From an uncultured Collinsella sp. (GTDB lineage: Bacteria; Actinomycetota; Coriobacteriia; Coriobacteriales; Coriobacteriaceae): a stretch of 50,029 nt of DNA. Below the pieces are notes generated by a model that made no database searches, had not been told where the DNA came from, and worked only from the letters and a program-made list of their open reading frames with translations. The position numbers and the translations under genes were made by a program. This document shows positions 18,007-25,554 of the stretch, piece by piece (the stretch's first letter is position 1; every line of letters begins with the position of its first letter). The stretch spans positions 1 to 50,029 of the forward strand of contig CABRID010000003.1 in assembly GCA_902470895.1 (NCBI GenBank). The letters are read 5' to 3'.

Positions 18007-20784
18007 ATGATTCTCAACGGACCGGGGATTAGCTACACCGAGCCCGACATCGGTTCGGAGTTCGTGCCGCCGCTGCCGGAGCATCCGCGCGAGGCCATCG
18101 TCAAGCTGTGCGAGCACTGCACCAACCGTCTGCTGCATCGCGATGAGCTGCTGGGCTACGAGTACTGGTCGTTTGCCGAGGCCGCGACTGACGAGCAGGC
18201 CGAAGTGCTCTGCAAGATGAAGATGCGCCGTCCCTATACGCTGCCCGAGATGGTCAAGCTCACCGGCATGCCCGAAGCCGATATCGAGAAGATGCTCGAC
18301 GATATGAGCTACACGGGCCTGCTCGAGTACAACTGGGAAAACCCCGAGCGCGCCAAGCAGTGGGTGCTGCCCATGCTGGTGCCGGGTTCCGCTGAGTTTC
18401 TCAACATGCGCGTGAGCCAGCTCGAGGAGCACCCGGTCTATGCTAAGTTCTTTGAGCAGGCGTCCAAGGGACCGCTGTCCAAGGCCACGCCGATGGTGCC
18501 GCCCGGTGGTGCCGGCATCGGCATGCATGTCATTCCGGTCGAGAAGGCTATCGATGCCGCGAGCACGTCGGTGCCGATCGAGCATATCGAGCATTGGCTC
18601 GACAAATACGATGGCAAATATGCCGCTAGCACCTGCAGCTGCCGCGCGAGCCGTCGCGTGATGGGTGAGGGCTGCGCCGACGACCCGGCCGATTGGTGCA
18701 TCGCCGTGGGCGATATGGCCGACTACGTGGTCGAGACCGACCGCGGCCATTACGTGACGCGCGACGAGGTTTACGACATCCTGCGCCAGGCCGAGGACAA
18801 CGGCTTTGTGCACCAGATCACCAACATCGACGGCGAGAACAAGATCTTCGCCATCTGCAACTGCAACGTCAACGTGTGCTATGCCCTGCGCACCTCGCAG
18901 CTGTTCAACACGCCCAACCTGTCGCGCTCGGCCTATGTCGCCAAGGTCGAGAAGGACAAGTGCGTGGCCTGCGGTCGCTGCGTTGAGGTGTGCCCGGCCG
19001 GTGCCGCCAAGCTCGGCCAGAAGCTCTGCAGCAAAAAGGCCGGCGGACAGGTGCCCGAGTATCCGCGCCAGGAGCTGCCCGATGCCACCAAGTGGGACCA
19101 CACCAAGTGGTCGCCCAACTACCGCAACGATAACCGTATCGAGACGCACGAGTCCGGCACCGCGCCCTGCAAGACGGCTTGCCCCGCGCACGTTGCCGTC
19201 CAGGGCTACTTAAAGCTCGCGGCGCAGGGCCGCTATGACGAGGCGCTGGCGCTCATCAAGCGCGAGAACCCGCTGCCCGCTATCTGCGGCCGTGTGTGCA
19301 ACCGCCGCTGTGAGGATGCCTGCACCCGTGGCCGTGTGGACGCCGCCGTGGCTATCGACGAGGTCAAGAAGTTTATCGCCCAGCGCGATCTTGATGCCGC
19401 GACCCGCTATGTCCCACCCGTGGTGACGCCGACGCGCGCCGGCGGCTTCGATCAGAAGATCGCCATCATCGGTGCCGGCCCGGCCGGTCTGTCCTGTGCC
19501 TTCTATCTGGCCGAGAAGGGCTACAAGCCCGTCGTGTTCGAGAAGAACGAGCGCCCGGGCGGCATGCTCACCTATGGCATTCCCAGCTTTAAGCTGGAGA
19601 AGGACGTTATCGAGGCCGAGGTCGAAGTTATTCGCCTGATGGGTGCCGAGTTCCGCTATGGCGTGGAGGTCGGTCGCGATGTGACGCTCGACGAGCTGCG
19701 CGCGCAGGGCTTTAAGGCCTTCTACGTTGCCATTGGCTGCCAGGGCGGCCGCCTTGCGGGCATTCCGGGCGAGGGTGCCGAGGACGTGACCGTGGCCGTC
19801 GACTTCCTTCGCGAGGTTAACAGCGGCAAGATCGATTCCCTGTCCGGCCGCACCATTGTGGTGGGCGGCGGCAACGTGGCTATCGATGTCGCGCGCAACG
19901 CCTGCCGTCTGGGTTCCGAGCACGTTGAGATGTTCTGCCTGGAGAGCGATGCCCAGATGCCTGCCAGCGAGGAGGAGCGTCGCGAGGCCATTGAGGATGG
20001 CGCGCACATCAGCTGCGGATGGGGCCCCAAGGAGATTCACCTGGACGAGGCCGGTCGCGTGTGCGGCATCACCTTCAAGCGCTGCACGCGTGTCTTTGAC
20101 GACGAGGGCCGTTTTGCGCCCGAGTACGACGAGAACGATCTGCGCCGTGTCGATGCCGACCGTGTCGTCATGTCGATTGGCCAGTCCATTGTGTGGGGCG
20201 ACCTGCTGGCTGGCTCCAAGGTGGAGCTCGGCCGCGGCCAGGGCGCCCTGGCCGATCCCCAGACTTACCAGACCGCCGAACCCGACATCTTTGTGGGCGG
20301 CGACGTCTACACCGGCCCCAGCTTTGCCATCGATGCCATTGCCGCCGGCCACGAGGCTGCCGTGTCCATCCATCGCTTTGTGCAGCCGGGCTCCACGCTC
20401 ACCATCGGCCGCAACCAGCGCCGCTACACCGCGCTCGACCGCGACGATGTCGTGATCGAGAGCTACGACAACGCGAGCCGCGAGGTTGCGCATGTGGACC
20501 GCGAACGCGAGAAGGCTGCGCCGTTTAGCGAGTATGTTGAGACCTTTACCGAGGAGCAGGTGCGCGCCGAGACCGCCCGCTGCCTGGGCTGCGGCGCCTC
20601 GATCGTCGACCCCAACAAGTGCATCGGCTGCGGCCTGTGCACCACCAAGTGCGCGTTCGACGCCATCCATCTGGATCGCGACCGCCCCGAGTGCTCCACG
20701 ATGGTCAAATACGAGCAAAAGCTCCCAAGCCTCGGCAAGTACGCTCTAAAGCGTGCAATCAAAATCAAGTTCGGTCGTAAATAG
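18007..20784 (+). CDS. Large FAD/[4Fe-4S] pyridine-nucleotide oxidoreductase (GltD-like)
   Basis: 925-residue cytosolic flavo-iron-sulfur protein. An N-terminal region of about 310 residues carries Cys clusters (CEHCTNRLLH, CSCRASRRVMGEGC, CNCNVNVC) and may bind additional Fe-S centres. A CVACGRCVEVCP ferredoxin motif starts at Cys319. Next comes a GltD/NfnB-type module: an N-terminal Fe-S domain (CGRVCNRRCEDAC), the FAD dinucleotide fold GAGPAGLSC (near 489) and an NAD(P) fold GGGNVAID (near 618). A C-terminal ferredoxin domain follows with CIGCGLCTTKC (Cys872-882). It probably moves electrons between NAD(P)H and ferredoxin-like carriers. The start at 18007 has AGAAGGGA upstream. hypA follows by 96 nt, and the TetR palindromes lie before it. 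Confidence 0.9.
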   Translation: MILNGPGISYTEPDIGSEFVPPLPEHPREAIVKLCEHCTNRLLHRDELLGYEYWSFAEAATDEQAEVLCKMKMRRPYTLPEMVKLTGMPEADIEKMLDDMSYTGLLEYNWENPERAKQWVLPMLVPGSAEFLNMRVSQLEEHPVYAKFFEQASKGPLSKATPMVPPGGAGIGMHVIPVEKAIDAASTSVPIEHIEHWLDKYDGKYAASTCSCRASRRVMGEGCADDPADWCIAVGDMADYVVETDRGHYVTRDEVYDILRQAEDNGFVHQITNIDGENKIFAICNCNVNVCYALRTSQLFNTPNLSRSAYVAKVEKDKCVACGRCVEVCPAGAAKLGQKLCSKKAGGQVPEYPRQELPDATKWDHTKWSPNYRNDNRIETHESGTAPCKTACPAHVAVQGYLKLAAQGRYDEALALIKRENPLPAICGRVCNRRCEDACTRGRVDAAVAIDEVKKFIAQRDLDAATRYVPPVVTPTRAGGFDQKIAIIGAGPAGLSCAFYLAEKGYKPVVFEKNERPGGMLTYGIPSFKLEKDVIEAEVEVIRLMGAEFRYGVEVGRDVTLDELRAQGFKAFYVAIGCQGGRLAGIPGEGAEDVTVAVDFLREVNSGKIDSLSGRTIVVGGGNVAIDVARNACRLGSEHVEMFCLESDAQMPASEEERREAIEDGAHISCGWGPKEIHLDEAGRVCGITFKRCTRVFDDEGRFAPEYDENDLRRVDADRVVMSIGQSIVWGDLLAGSKVELGRGQGALADPQTYQTAEPDIFVGGDVYTGPSFAIDAIAAGHEAAVSIHRFVQPGSTLTIGRNQRRYTALDRDDVVIESYDNASREVAHVDREREKAAPFSEYVETFTEEQVRAETARCLGCGASIVDPNKCIGCGLCTTKCAFDAIHLDRDRPECSTMVKYEQKLPSLGKYALKRAIKIKFGRK

Positions 20785-20880
20785 GTAACCATGGCGGGTA
20801 AGGGGACGGCGCAGACTAGATTTCGCCGTTCCCTTGCTTTGAGTTTGCATCGAATCAACCTCTGCAGAAAGGGTTTCGAC

Positions 20881-21309
20881 TTGCATGAATTAGGGATTGT
20901 GTATCACATCATTCGCGATGTTGAGAATGTGGCGCGCGCTCATGGCGTGCGTCGCGTTTCGAGCGTCACGCTGCTGCTGGGCGAGGTCTCGGGCGTCGTC
21001 CCCGATCTACTACTCGACGCTTGGCGCTGGGCGGCGGATAAAAAGCCTATCACGCAGGGCGCGGAGCTTATCGTGGAGCCTGTCGAGGCCGTGACGCATT
21101 GCGAGGCGTGCGGCCGCGACTACGCGACGGTCGAGCACGGCAAGACTTGCCCCCATTGCGGCAGCGGTGAAACATACCTGCTGCAGGGCCAGGAGGTCAT
21201 GATCAAACAGATCGAGACCCCCGACGAGGACCCGGCAGACGCTGCTCCTGACGGCCTCTCCGACGCCCCCGATGCCGTCGACGCCGCCAACCCTCTCCAC
21301 ATCGCCTAA
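20881..21309 (+). CDS. hypA: Hydrogenase nickel-insertion protein HypA
   Basis: 142-residue Ni/Zn metallochaperone that delivers nickel to [NiFe]-hydrogenase and sometimes urease. I set the start at the TTG codon at 20881, which yields Met-His2-Glu3-Leu-Gly-Ile. The N-terminal Met-His-Glu is the family's nickel site, so a longer N-terminus would destroy it. GAAAGGG lies 9-10 nt upstream. The structural zinc site is seen as CEAC (74/77) and CPHC (90/93). A 30-residue acidic Asp/Ala/Pro tail is unusual. No hypB-F or hydrogenase gene is present in the window, so hypA is separated from the usual maturation cluster and linked only to the oxidoreductase upstream. Confidence 0.88.
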   Translation: MHELGIVYHIIRDVENVARAHGVRRVSSVTLLLGEVSGVVPDLLLDAWRWAADKKPITQGAELIVEPVEAVTHCEACGRDYATVEHGKTCPHCGSGETYLLQGQEVMIKQIETPDEDPADAAPDGLSDAPDAVDAANPLHIA

Positions 21310-21646
21310 CATCTAATGTCTACATGGGCTAGAGTTCTAAACATATTTGCTTCGGTTAGTCAAGTCATGTCTGTTTAAACAAAATGGTGGCACGCAGACG
21401 CATTGGGATTCACCTAAAAGCGGTCTTAACGAACGGTGCACCTTTATATGTCTTTGAAAACAATCAGCAAATCACGTTTTAGCAGGCAATGAGCTATAAG
21501 CCAGCAACGTAATCAACTTGTAACAAACTTAGACGTTTAAACAAATAATGCAACCTTTTGCGAATTTAGCTATAATTCCACAATCCAAACAGGTATACTC
21601 CTTTCATGTCGTGTAGGAAATACGTAGACAAAAAGGAGGTTATGTG
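21310..21646 (+). promoter_or_regulatory. AT-rich leader upstream of the mannose PTS
   Basis: No gene is visible in this gap. It is far richer in A+T than its surroundings. A consensus -10 box TATAAT sits at 21571-21576, without a convincing -35 at 17 bp. A strong ribosome site (AGGAGGT, 21634-21640) precedes manX. The long leader suggests regulated transcription, but no operator was recognised. Confidence 0.5.
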
Positions 21647-22636
21647 ATGGTAAGTATTGTTCTTGCTAGCCACGGGGACTTGGCAGCTGGAATCAAGCAG
21701 ACGGGCTCGATGGTCTTTGGCGATCAGCCGTCTGTTGCCGTGGTCTCGCTCGAGCCGAGCATGGGCCCCGACGACTTCCGTGCCAAGGTCGAGGAAGCAA
21801 TCGCTTCCTTCGAAGACCAGGAGCAGGTGCTCTTCCTCGTTGATCTGTGGGGCGGCACGCCGTTCAACCAGATCAGCGGGCTCATCGAGGGCCACGATTC
21901 CTGGGCTATCGTCACCGGTGTCAACCTGCCTATGCTCATCGAGGCATATTCGCAGCGCTTTGACGCAAAGAACACTGCACATGCGATCGCAAAACATCTC
22001 GTGACTGAGGCTAAGGCTGGCGTGCGTGTCAAGCCCGAGTCTCTGGAGCCCGAGGAGAAGAAGCCGGCTGCGGCCGCCGCTGCTCCTGCAGGCGCCATCC
22101 CTCCGGGAACGGTCATCGGCGATGGGCACATCAAGATCGCCCACGTCCGTATCGACACCCGTCTGCTTCATGGTCAGGTGGCCACCACGTGGACCAAGCA
22201 GATCAACCCCAACCGCATCATCGTGGTTTCCGACGGCGTTGCTCACGACGAGCTCCGCAAGACCATGATCGAGCAGGCTGCCCCTCCGGGAGTCCATGCC
22301 AACGTCGTGCCCATCAAGAAGATGGCCGAGGTCGTCAAGGACACGCGCTTTGGTGACACCAAGGCCATGCTGCTCTTTGAGAATCCGCAGGATCTGCTCA
22401 AGGCCATCGAGGCCGGTGTCGACATCAAGGAAGTCAACATCGGTTCCATGGCTCACTCCAAGGGCAAGGTCGTCGTCACCAACGCCGTCGCTATGGGCGA
22501 TGATGACGTTAAGACTCTCGAGGCCCTCAAGGCCAAGGGCGTCAAGTTCGAGGTCCGCAAGGTTCCTTCGGATTCCTCCGAGGATCTCGACGCCATGTTG
22601 AAGAAAGCTAAGGCCGAACTGGCCGCTCAAGCATAG
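21647..22636 (+). CDS. manX: PTS mannose-family EIIAB protein
   Basis: 329-residue cytoplasmic phosphotransfer protein of the mannose/fructose/sorbose PTS. The EIIA domain (1-130) has the phosphorylatable His9 in LASHGDLA. A charged, Ala/Pro-rich linker (about 140-162) joins it to the EIIB domain, where His175 lies in RIDTRLLHGQV. HPr passes phosphate to His9, then His175, then to sugar entering through ManYZ. The ATG at 21647 is preferred over the GTG one codon earlier because of spacing from AGGAGGT. manY follows 18 nt downstream. The two-domain fusion is the E. coli ManX arrangement. Sugar specificity (mannose, glucose or glucosamine) cannot be fixed from sequence alone. Confidence 0.95.
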   Translation: MVSIVLASHGDLAAGIKQTGSMVFGDQPSVAVVSLEPSMGPDDFRAKVEEAIASFEDQEQVLFLVDLWGGTPFNQISGLIEGHDSWAIVTGVNLPMLIEAYSQRFDAKNTAHAIAKHLVTEAKAGVRVKPESLEPEEKKPAAAAAAPAGAIPPGTVIGDGHIKIAHVRIDTRLLHGQVATTWTKQINPNRIIVVSDGVAHDELRKTMIEQAAPPGVHANVVPIKKMAEVVKDTRFGDTKAMLLFENPQDLLKAIEAGVDIKEVNIGSMAHSKGKVVVTNAVAMGDDDVKTLEALKAKGVKFEVRKVPSDSSEDLDAMLKKAKAELAAQA

Positions 22637-22654
22637 TAAAGGAGGGTCCGATAC

Positions 22655-23473
22655 ATGTCTGCAATCACTATTCTGCTTGTTGCGATTGTCGCGTTGCTTG
22701 CCGGTATGGAAGGCATTCTGGATGAGTTCCAGTTCCATCAGCCGCTCGTGGCATGCACGCTTATCGGTCTCGTAACCGGTCACCTTCAGGAGGGCATCCT
22801 CCTGGGCGGTTCGCTCCAGATGATGGCCCTTGGCTGGGCTAACGTCGGCGCCGCTGTCGCGCCTGACGCCGCTCTGGCCTCGGTCGCTTCTTCGATCATC
22901 ATGGTGCTCGCCCTCAACGGTGGCGCCACCGATTCGGCCAAGGCCGTTACCACCGCTATCGCCGTCGCCGTCCCGCTGTCGGTCGCTGGTCTGTTCCTGA
23001 CCATGATCTGCCGTACCATTGCTACCGCTATCGCTCACGCCATGGACGGTTGCGCCGAGAAGGGCGACTTCTCCGGCATCGAGCGCTGGCAGTATGCTGC
23101 CATCCTCATGCAGGGCCTTCGTATCGCCATCCCGGCAGTGCTTCTGTGCGTCATCCCGGCCGAGGCCGTTACCAACGCGCTTAACGCTATGCCCGACTGG
23201 CTGTCCGGCGGCATGGCTGTCGGCGGCGGCATGGTCGCTTCCGTCGGTTACGCCATGGTCATCAACATGATGGCCACCAAGGAGACCTGGCCGTTCTTCG
23301 TCCTCGGCTTTGTCCTTGCTGCCATCCCTCAGCTCACGCTGATCGCCCTTGGTCTCATCGGCATCTCCCTTGCCCTCATCTACCTTGGCCTTAAGGATCT
23401 GGCCAAGCAGGGTGGCGGCATGGGCGGTGGCTCCGGCGACCCGCTCGGCGACATTCTGAACGATTACGAGTAG
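22655..23473 (+). CDS. manY: PTS mannose-family EIIC permease
   Basis: 272-residue integral membrane component of the mannose-type PTS that forms the sugar pathway with EIID. It is hydrophobic throughout, beginning ITILLVAIVALLAGMEGILDE, with the family signature GLVTGHLQEGILLGGSLQMMALGWANVGAA in the first third. It ends in a short Gly-rich cytosolic tail (GGGMGGGSGDP). AAAGGAGGG precedes the ATG at 22655, and manZ starts within 16 nt of its stop. Confidence 0.95.
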   Translation: MSAITILLVAIVALLAGMEGILDEFQFHQPLVACTLIGLVTGHLQEGILLGGSLQMMALGWANVGAAVAPDAALASVASSIIMVLALNGGATDSAKAVTTAIAVAVPLSVAGLFLTMICRTIATAIAHAMDGCAEKGDFSGIERWQYAAILMQGLRIAIPAVLLCVIPAEAVTNALNAMPDWLSGGMAVGGGMVASVGYAMVINMMATKETWPFFVLGFVLAAIPQLTLIALGLIGISLALIYLGLKDLAKQGGGMGGGSGDPLGDILNDYE

Positions 23474-23489
23474 GAGGGGAGTGATACAT

Positions 23490-24410
23490 ATGGCAGAGAA
23501 CAAGATTCAGCTCACCAAGGCTGACCGCAAGAAGGTTTGCTTCCGTCATCAGTTCCTTCAGGGCTCGTGGAACTACGAGCGTATGCAGAACGGCGGCTGG
23601 TGCTTCGCAATGATCCCTGCGATCAAGAAGCTCTACACCAGTAAGGATGACCAGATCGCCGCTCTTAAGCGCCACCTGGAGTTCTATAACACCCACCCCT
23701 ATGTTTCCGCCCCCGTCATTGGCGTTACCCTCGCTCTCGAGGAGGAGCGCGCCAACGGTGCCCCGATTGACGACGTCGCCATTCAGGGCGTCAAGGTCGG
23801 TATGATGGGCCCGCTCGCCGGCGTCGGCGACCCCGTCTTCTGGTTCACCCTTCGCCCGATTCTGGGCGCTCTGGGCGCTTCCCTGGCCATGTCCGGCAGC
23901 ATCGTCGGTCCGCTGCTGTTCTTCTTCGCGTGGAACATCATCCGTTACGCTTTCCTGTGGTACACGCAGGAGTTTGGCTACAAGGTCGGCTCCTCCATCG
24001 CCAAGGACCTCTCCGGTGGTCTGATGGGCAAGGTCACCGAGGGCGCTTCCATCCTGGGTATGTTCATCATCGGCGCCCTGGTCGAGCGCTGGGTGTCCAT
24101 TTCCTTCACCCCGATCGTCTCCACGGTCAAGCAGTCTGCTGGCGCCTTTATCGACTGGGCTAGCCTGCCCTCCGGTTCCGAGGGTATCAAGGAAGCGCTG
24201 ACGATGTACAACTCCGTCGGTGCTACCGCCCTTGATCAGATGAAGGTCACCACGCTTCAGGCCAACCTCGATCAGCTCATCCCCGGCCTTGCCGCCGTGT
24301 GCCTGACCCTGCTGGTCTGCAAGCTCCTCAAGAAGAAGGTCAGCCCGATCGTCATCATCCTGGCTCTCTTCGCCGTCGGCATCATCGGTCGCTTCTGCGG
24401 CTTCATGTAA
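23490..24410 (+). CDS. manZ: PTS mannose-family EIID permease
   Basis: 306-residue EIID subunit that completes the membrane translocator with ManY. The soluble N-terminal helical part contains the family motif FLQGSWNYERMQNGGWCFAM. MMGPLAGVGDPVFWFTLRP follows, and membrane helices lie in the C-terminal half. I take ATG 23490 because the GTG at 23481 overlaps the GGAGGGGAG ribosome site. It is the last core gene of manXYZ. Bacteriocins of the IIa class and lambda DNA entry use this complex in other bacteria. Confidence 0.95.
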   Translation: MAENKIQLTKADRKKVCFRHQFLQGSWNYERMQNGGWCFAMIPAIKKLYTSKDDQIAALKRHLEFYNTHPYVSAPVIGVTLALEEERANGAPIDDVAIQGVKVGMMGPLAGVGDPVFWFTLRPILGALGASLAMSGSIVGPLLFFFAWNIIRYAFLWYTQEFGYKVGSSIAKDLSGGLMGKVTEGASILGMFIIGALVERWVSISFTPIVSTVKQSAGAFIDWASLPSGSEGIKEALTMYNSVGATALDQMKVTTLQANLDQLIPGLAAVCLTLLVCKLLKKKVSPIVIILALFAVGIIGRFCGFM

Positions 24411-24466
24411 GCACGCTTCGGCTTAAGACCGAGAGTTGCTAGGTAAGGGCTTTTGAGCCATTGAAA

Positions 24467-24512
24467 CGGACCGCACCCGGTGGGTACACTGGATGCGGTC
24501 CGATTGTTTTTA
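24467..24512 (+). terminator. Hairpin between manZ and the DUF956 gene
   Basis: CGGACCGCA (24467-24475) pairs with TGCGGTCCG (24494-24502), followed by ATTGTTTTTATT. It overlaps the approach to the next ribosome site, so it probably attenuates DUF956 expression rather than isolating the gene. Confidence 0.65.
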
Positions 24513-24530
24513 TTGGAGGGCGAGGCGCGT

Positions 24531-24929
24531 ATGGCGCAATCTCAGAACAGCACGGTCGATCTGGCAACGCCGGCAACCTGCCTGATGGGGCTTACCAGCC
24601 ACGGTAACGTGATGGTGGGCAATAAGGCGTTTGAGTACTATAACGAGCGCAATCCCGAGGATTATATTCAAATCCCGTGGGACGAGGTCGACTATATTGC
24701 CGCCGAGGTTTTGCGCGGCACCAAGAAGATTACGCGTTTTGCCATCTTCACCAAGGACAACGGTCACTTTACGTTTTCGACGCGCGACGACAAAGAGACG
24801 CTTCGCGCGGTCCGCAAGTACGTCGACGAGGATAAGCTCGTGCGTTCGCCCGACTTTATCGATGTGACGGCCAAGGGCGCCAAGAGCATCCCTGCTGCCA
24901 TCAAAAGCCTCTTTCACAAAGGCGACTAG
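24531..24929 (+). CDS. manO: DUF956 family protein (ManO), mannose PTS accessory
   Basis: 132-residue soluble protein of the DUF956 family, which almost always follows mannose-type PTS genes in Firmicutes and is called ManO there. Recognisable features are TCLMGLTSHGNVMVGNKAFEYYN-type N-terminus and the central IPWDEVDYI segment followed by FAIFTKDNGHFTFSTRD. The fold resembles a PH-like domain, but its mechanism is not known to me. The start at 24531 is supported by GGAGGGCGAGG. It sits 120 nt after manZ, behind a hairpin. Confidence 0.85.
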   Translation: MAQSQNSTVDLATPATCLMGLTSHGNVMVGNKAFEYYNERNPEDYIQIPWDEVDYIAAEVLRGTKKITRFAIFTKDNGHFTFSTRDDKETLRAVRKYVDEDKLVRSPDFIDVTAKGAKSIPAAIKSLFHKGD

Positions 24930-24947
24930 TCGTCTGCGATAGATGGC

Positions 24948-25118
24948 GGAAAATGCATCCCGGAATTCGTTCTCATTCCGGGATGCATTTTCCTTTTGAG
25001 CGCCAGTTGGGAAAGCTTGTCCCATTTTTTAGCCGAATACCGGGATGGAATTTCCCTTACATGTGGTTAGAGGAAACCCCATCCCATTATTTTGCGTTAT
25101 TCTGGGTTATAATTTTCC
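24948..25118. repeat. Second tandem hairpin array, 62-bp period
   Basis: Units start at 24948, 25010 and 25072, exactly 62 bp apart, and run GGAAA to TTTCC over 46, 46 and 47 bp. The first is a perfect 19-bp-arm hairpin (24948-24966 with 24975-24993). All carry CATCCC-like and CGGGAT-like blocks as in the array at 609-778. The first unit may double as the terminator of the DUF956 gene. A further hairpin (25127-25135 with 25154-25162) follows. Confidence 0.8.
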
Positions 25119-25203
25119 GTTATTGAGAAGGCTCTACGGCGATAATTCGCTGCAGAGCCTTCTTGATGAGTGGCCATGCGCTACATGGCCAAGGGGCAAA
25201 TCT

Positions 25204-25211
25204 GCTACACT
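25204..25211 (+). promoter_or_regulatory. Extended -10 of the tRNA-Arg promoter
   Basis: GCTACACT with the upstream TG forms TGCTACACT about 10 nt before the tRNA 5' end. The same TGCTACACTAG string occurs upstream of the kinase operon on the minus strand (about 45362-45372). Confidence 0.55.
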
Positions 25212-25221
25212 AGTACAACAT

Positions 25222-25297
25222 GCCTCCGTAGCTCAGGGGATAGAGCACCGCTCTCCTAAAGCGGGTGTCGACGGTTCGAATCCGCCCGGGGGCACCA
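25222..25297 (+). tRNA. tRNA-Arg(CCT)
   Basis: A 76-nt cloverleaf with acceptor GCCTCCG/CGGGGGC. The anticodon stem CCGCT/AGCGG closes a 7-nt loop CTCCTAA, giving anticodon CCT for AGG codons. The T-arm contains GTTCGAATC, and the CCA end is encoded (25295-25297). Its 3' part is repeated at 28451, marking it as an integration site. A hairpin just downstream (ACGGCG/CGCCGT with TTTCTGGTTT, about 25305-25339) is a likely terminator. Confidence 0.95.
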
Positions 25298-25392
25298 GGG
25301 AATATGACGGCGTCGCGGGAGCGGCGCCGTTTCTGGTTTGCGGGGGCCGCCGGCGGATTCGGGCCGTCGACACCCGCGTCACCAATTGCGTC
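25275..25392. repeat. Left copy (attL-like) of the 118-bp tRNA-derived repeat
   Basis: From TTCGAATCC in the T-loop of tRNA-Arg through its 3' end and 95 bp beyond, this segment is repeated with the same 118-bp length at 28451-28568, with scattered differences. Within it, 25352-25377 is the reverse complement of tRNA bases 25261-25286 at 24 of 26 positions. Confidence 0.85.
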
Positions 25393-25554
25393 TAGAGCCC
25401 TCCGGTAGAGTGTCCAAGCCCTAAAGCCCAGTTGATGCTACGGGGTTTAGAGGCGGACTGAAGCAAGGGGAAGACATGTCCGCTCGGGGTGATAGACTAA
25501 CGCTGTGGTAAATACAGGACAGTTTGACCGTTTTTCAACCAAGATAGGCGTCCC
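25393..25554. other. Leader of the restriction-modification pair
   Basis: No gene is visible. TTGACC and AT-rich stretches occur about 30 nt before the methyltransferase ATG, but no clear -10 or C-box was recognised. The ribosome site is weak. Confidence 0.35.

Noticed and set aside
20791..20880. ATG start 30 codons upstream for HypA
   Set aside because: It would bury the essential Met-His-Glu nickel site inside the protein.
21310..21646. Sigma-54 promoter before manXYZ, as in LevR/ManR systems
   Set aside because: No TGGCAC-N5-TTGC-type element was seen, and sigma-54 is not expected in this phylum.
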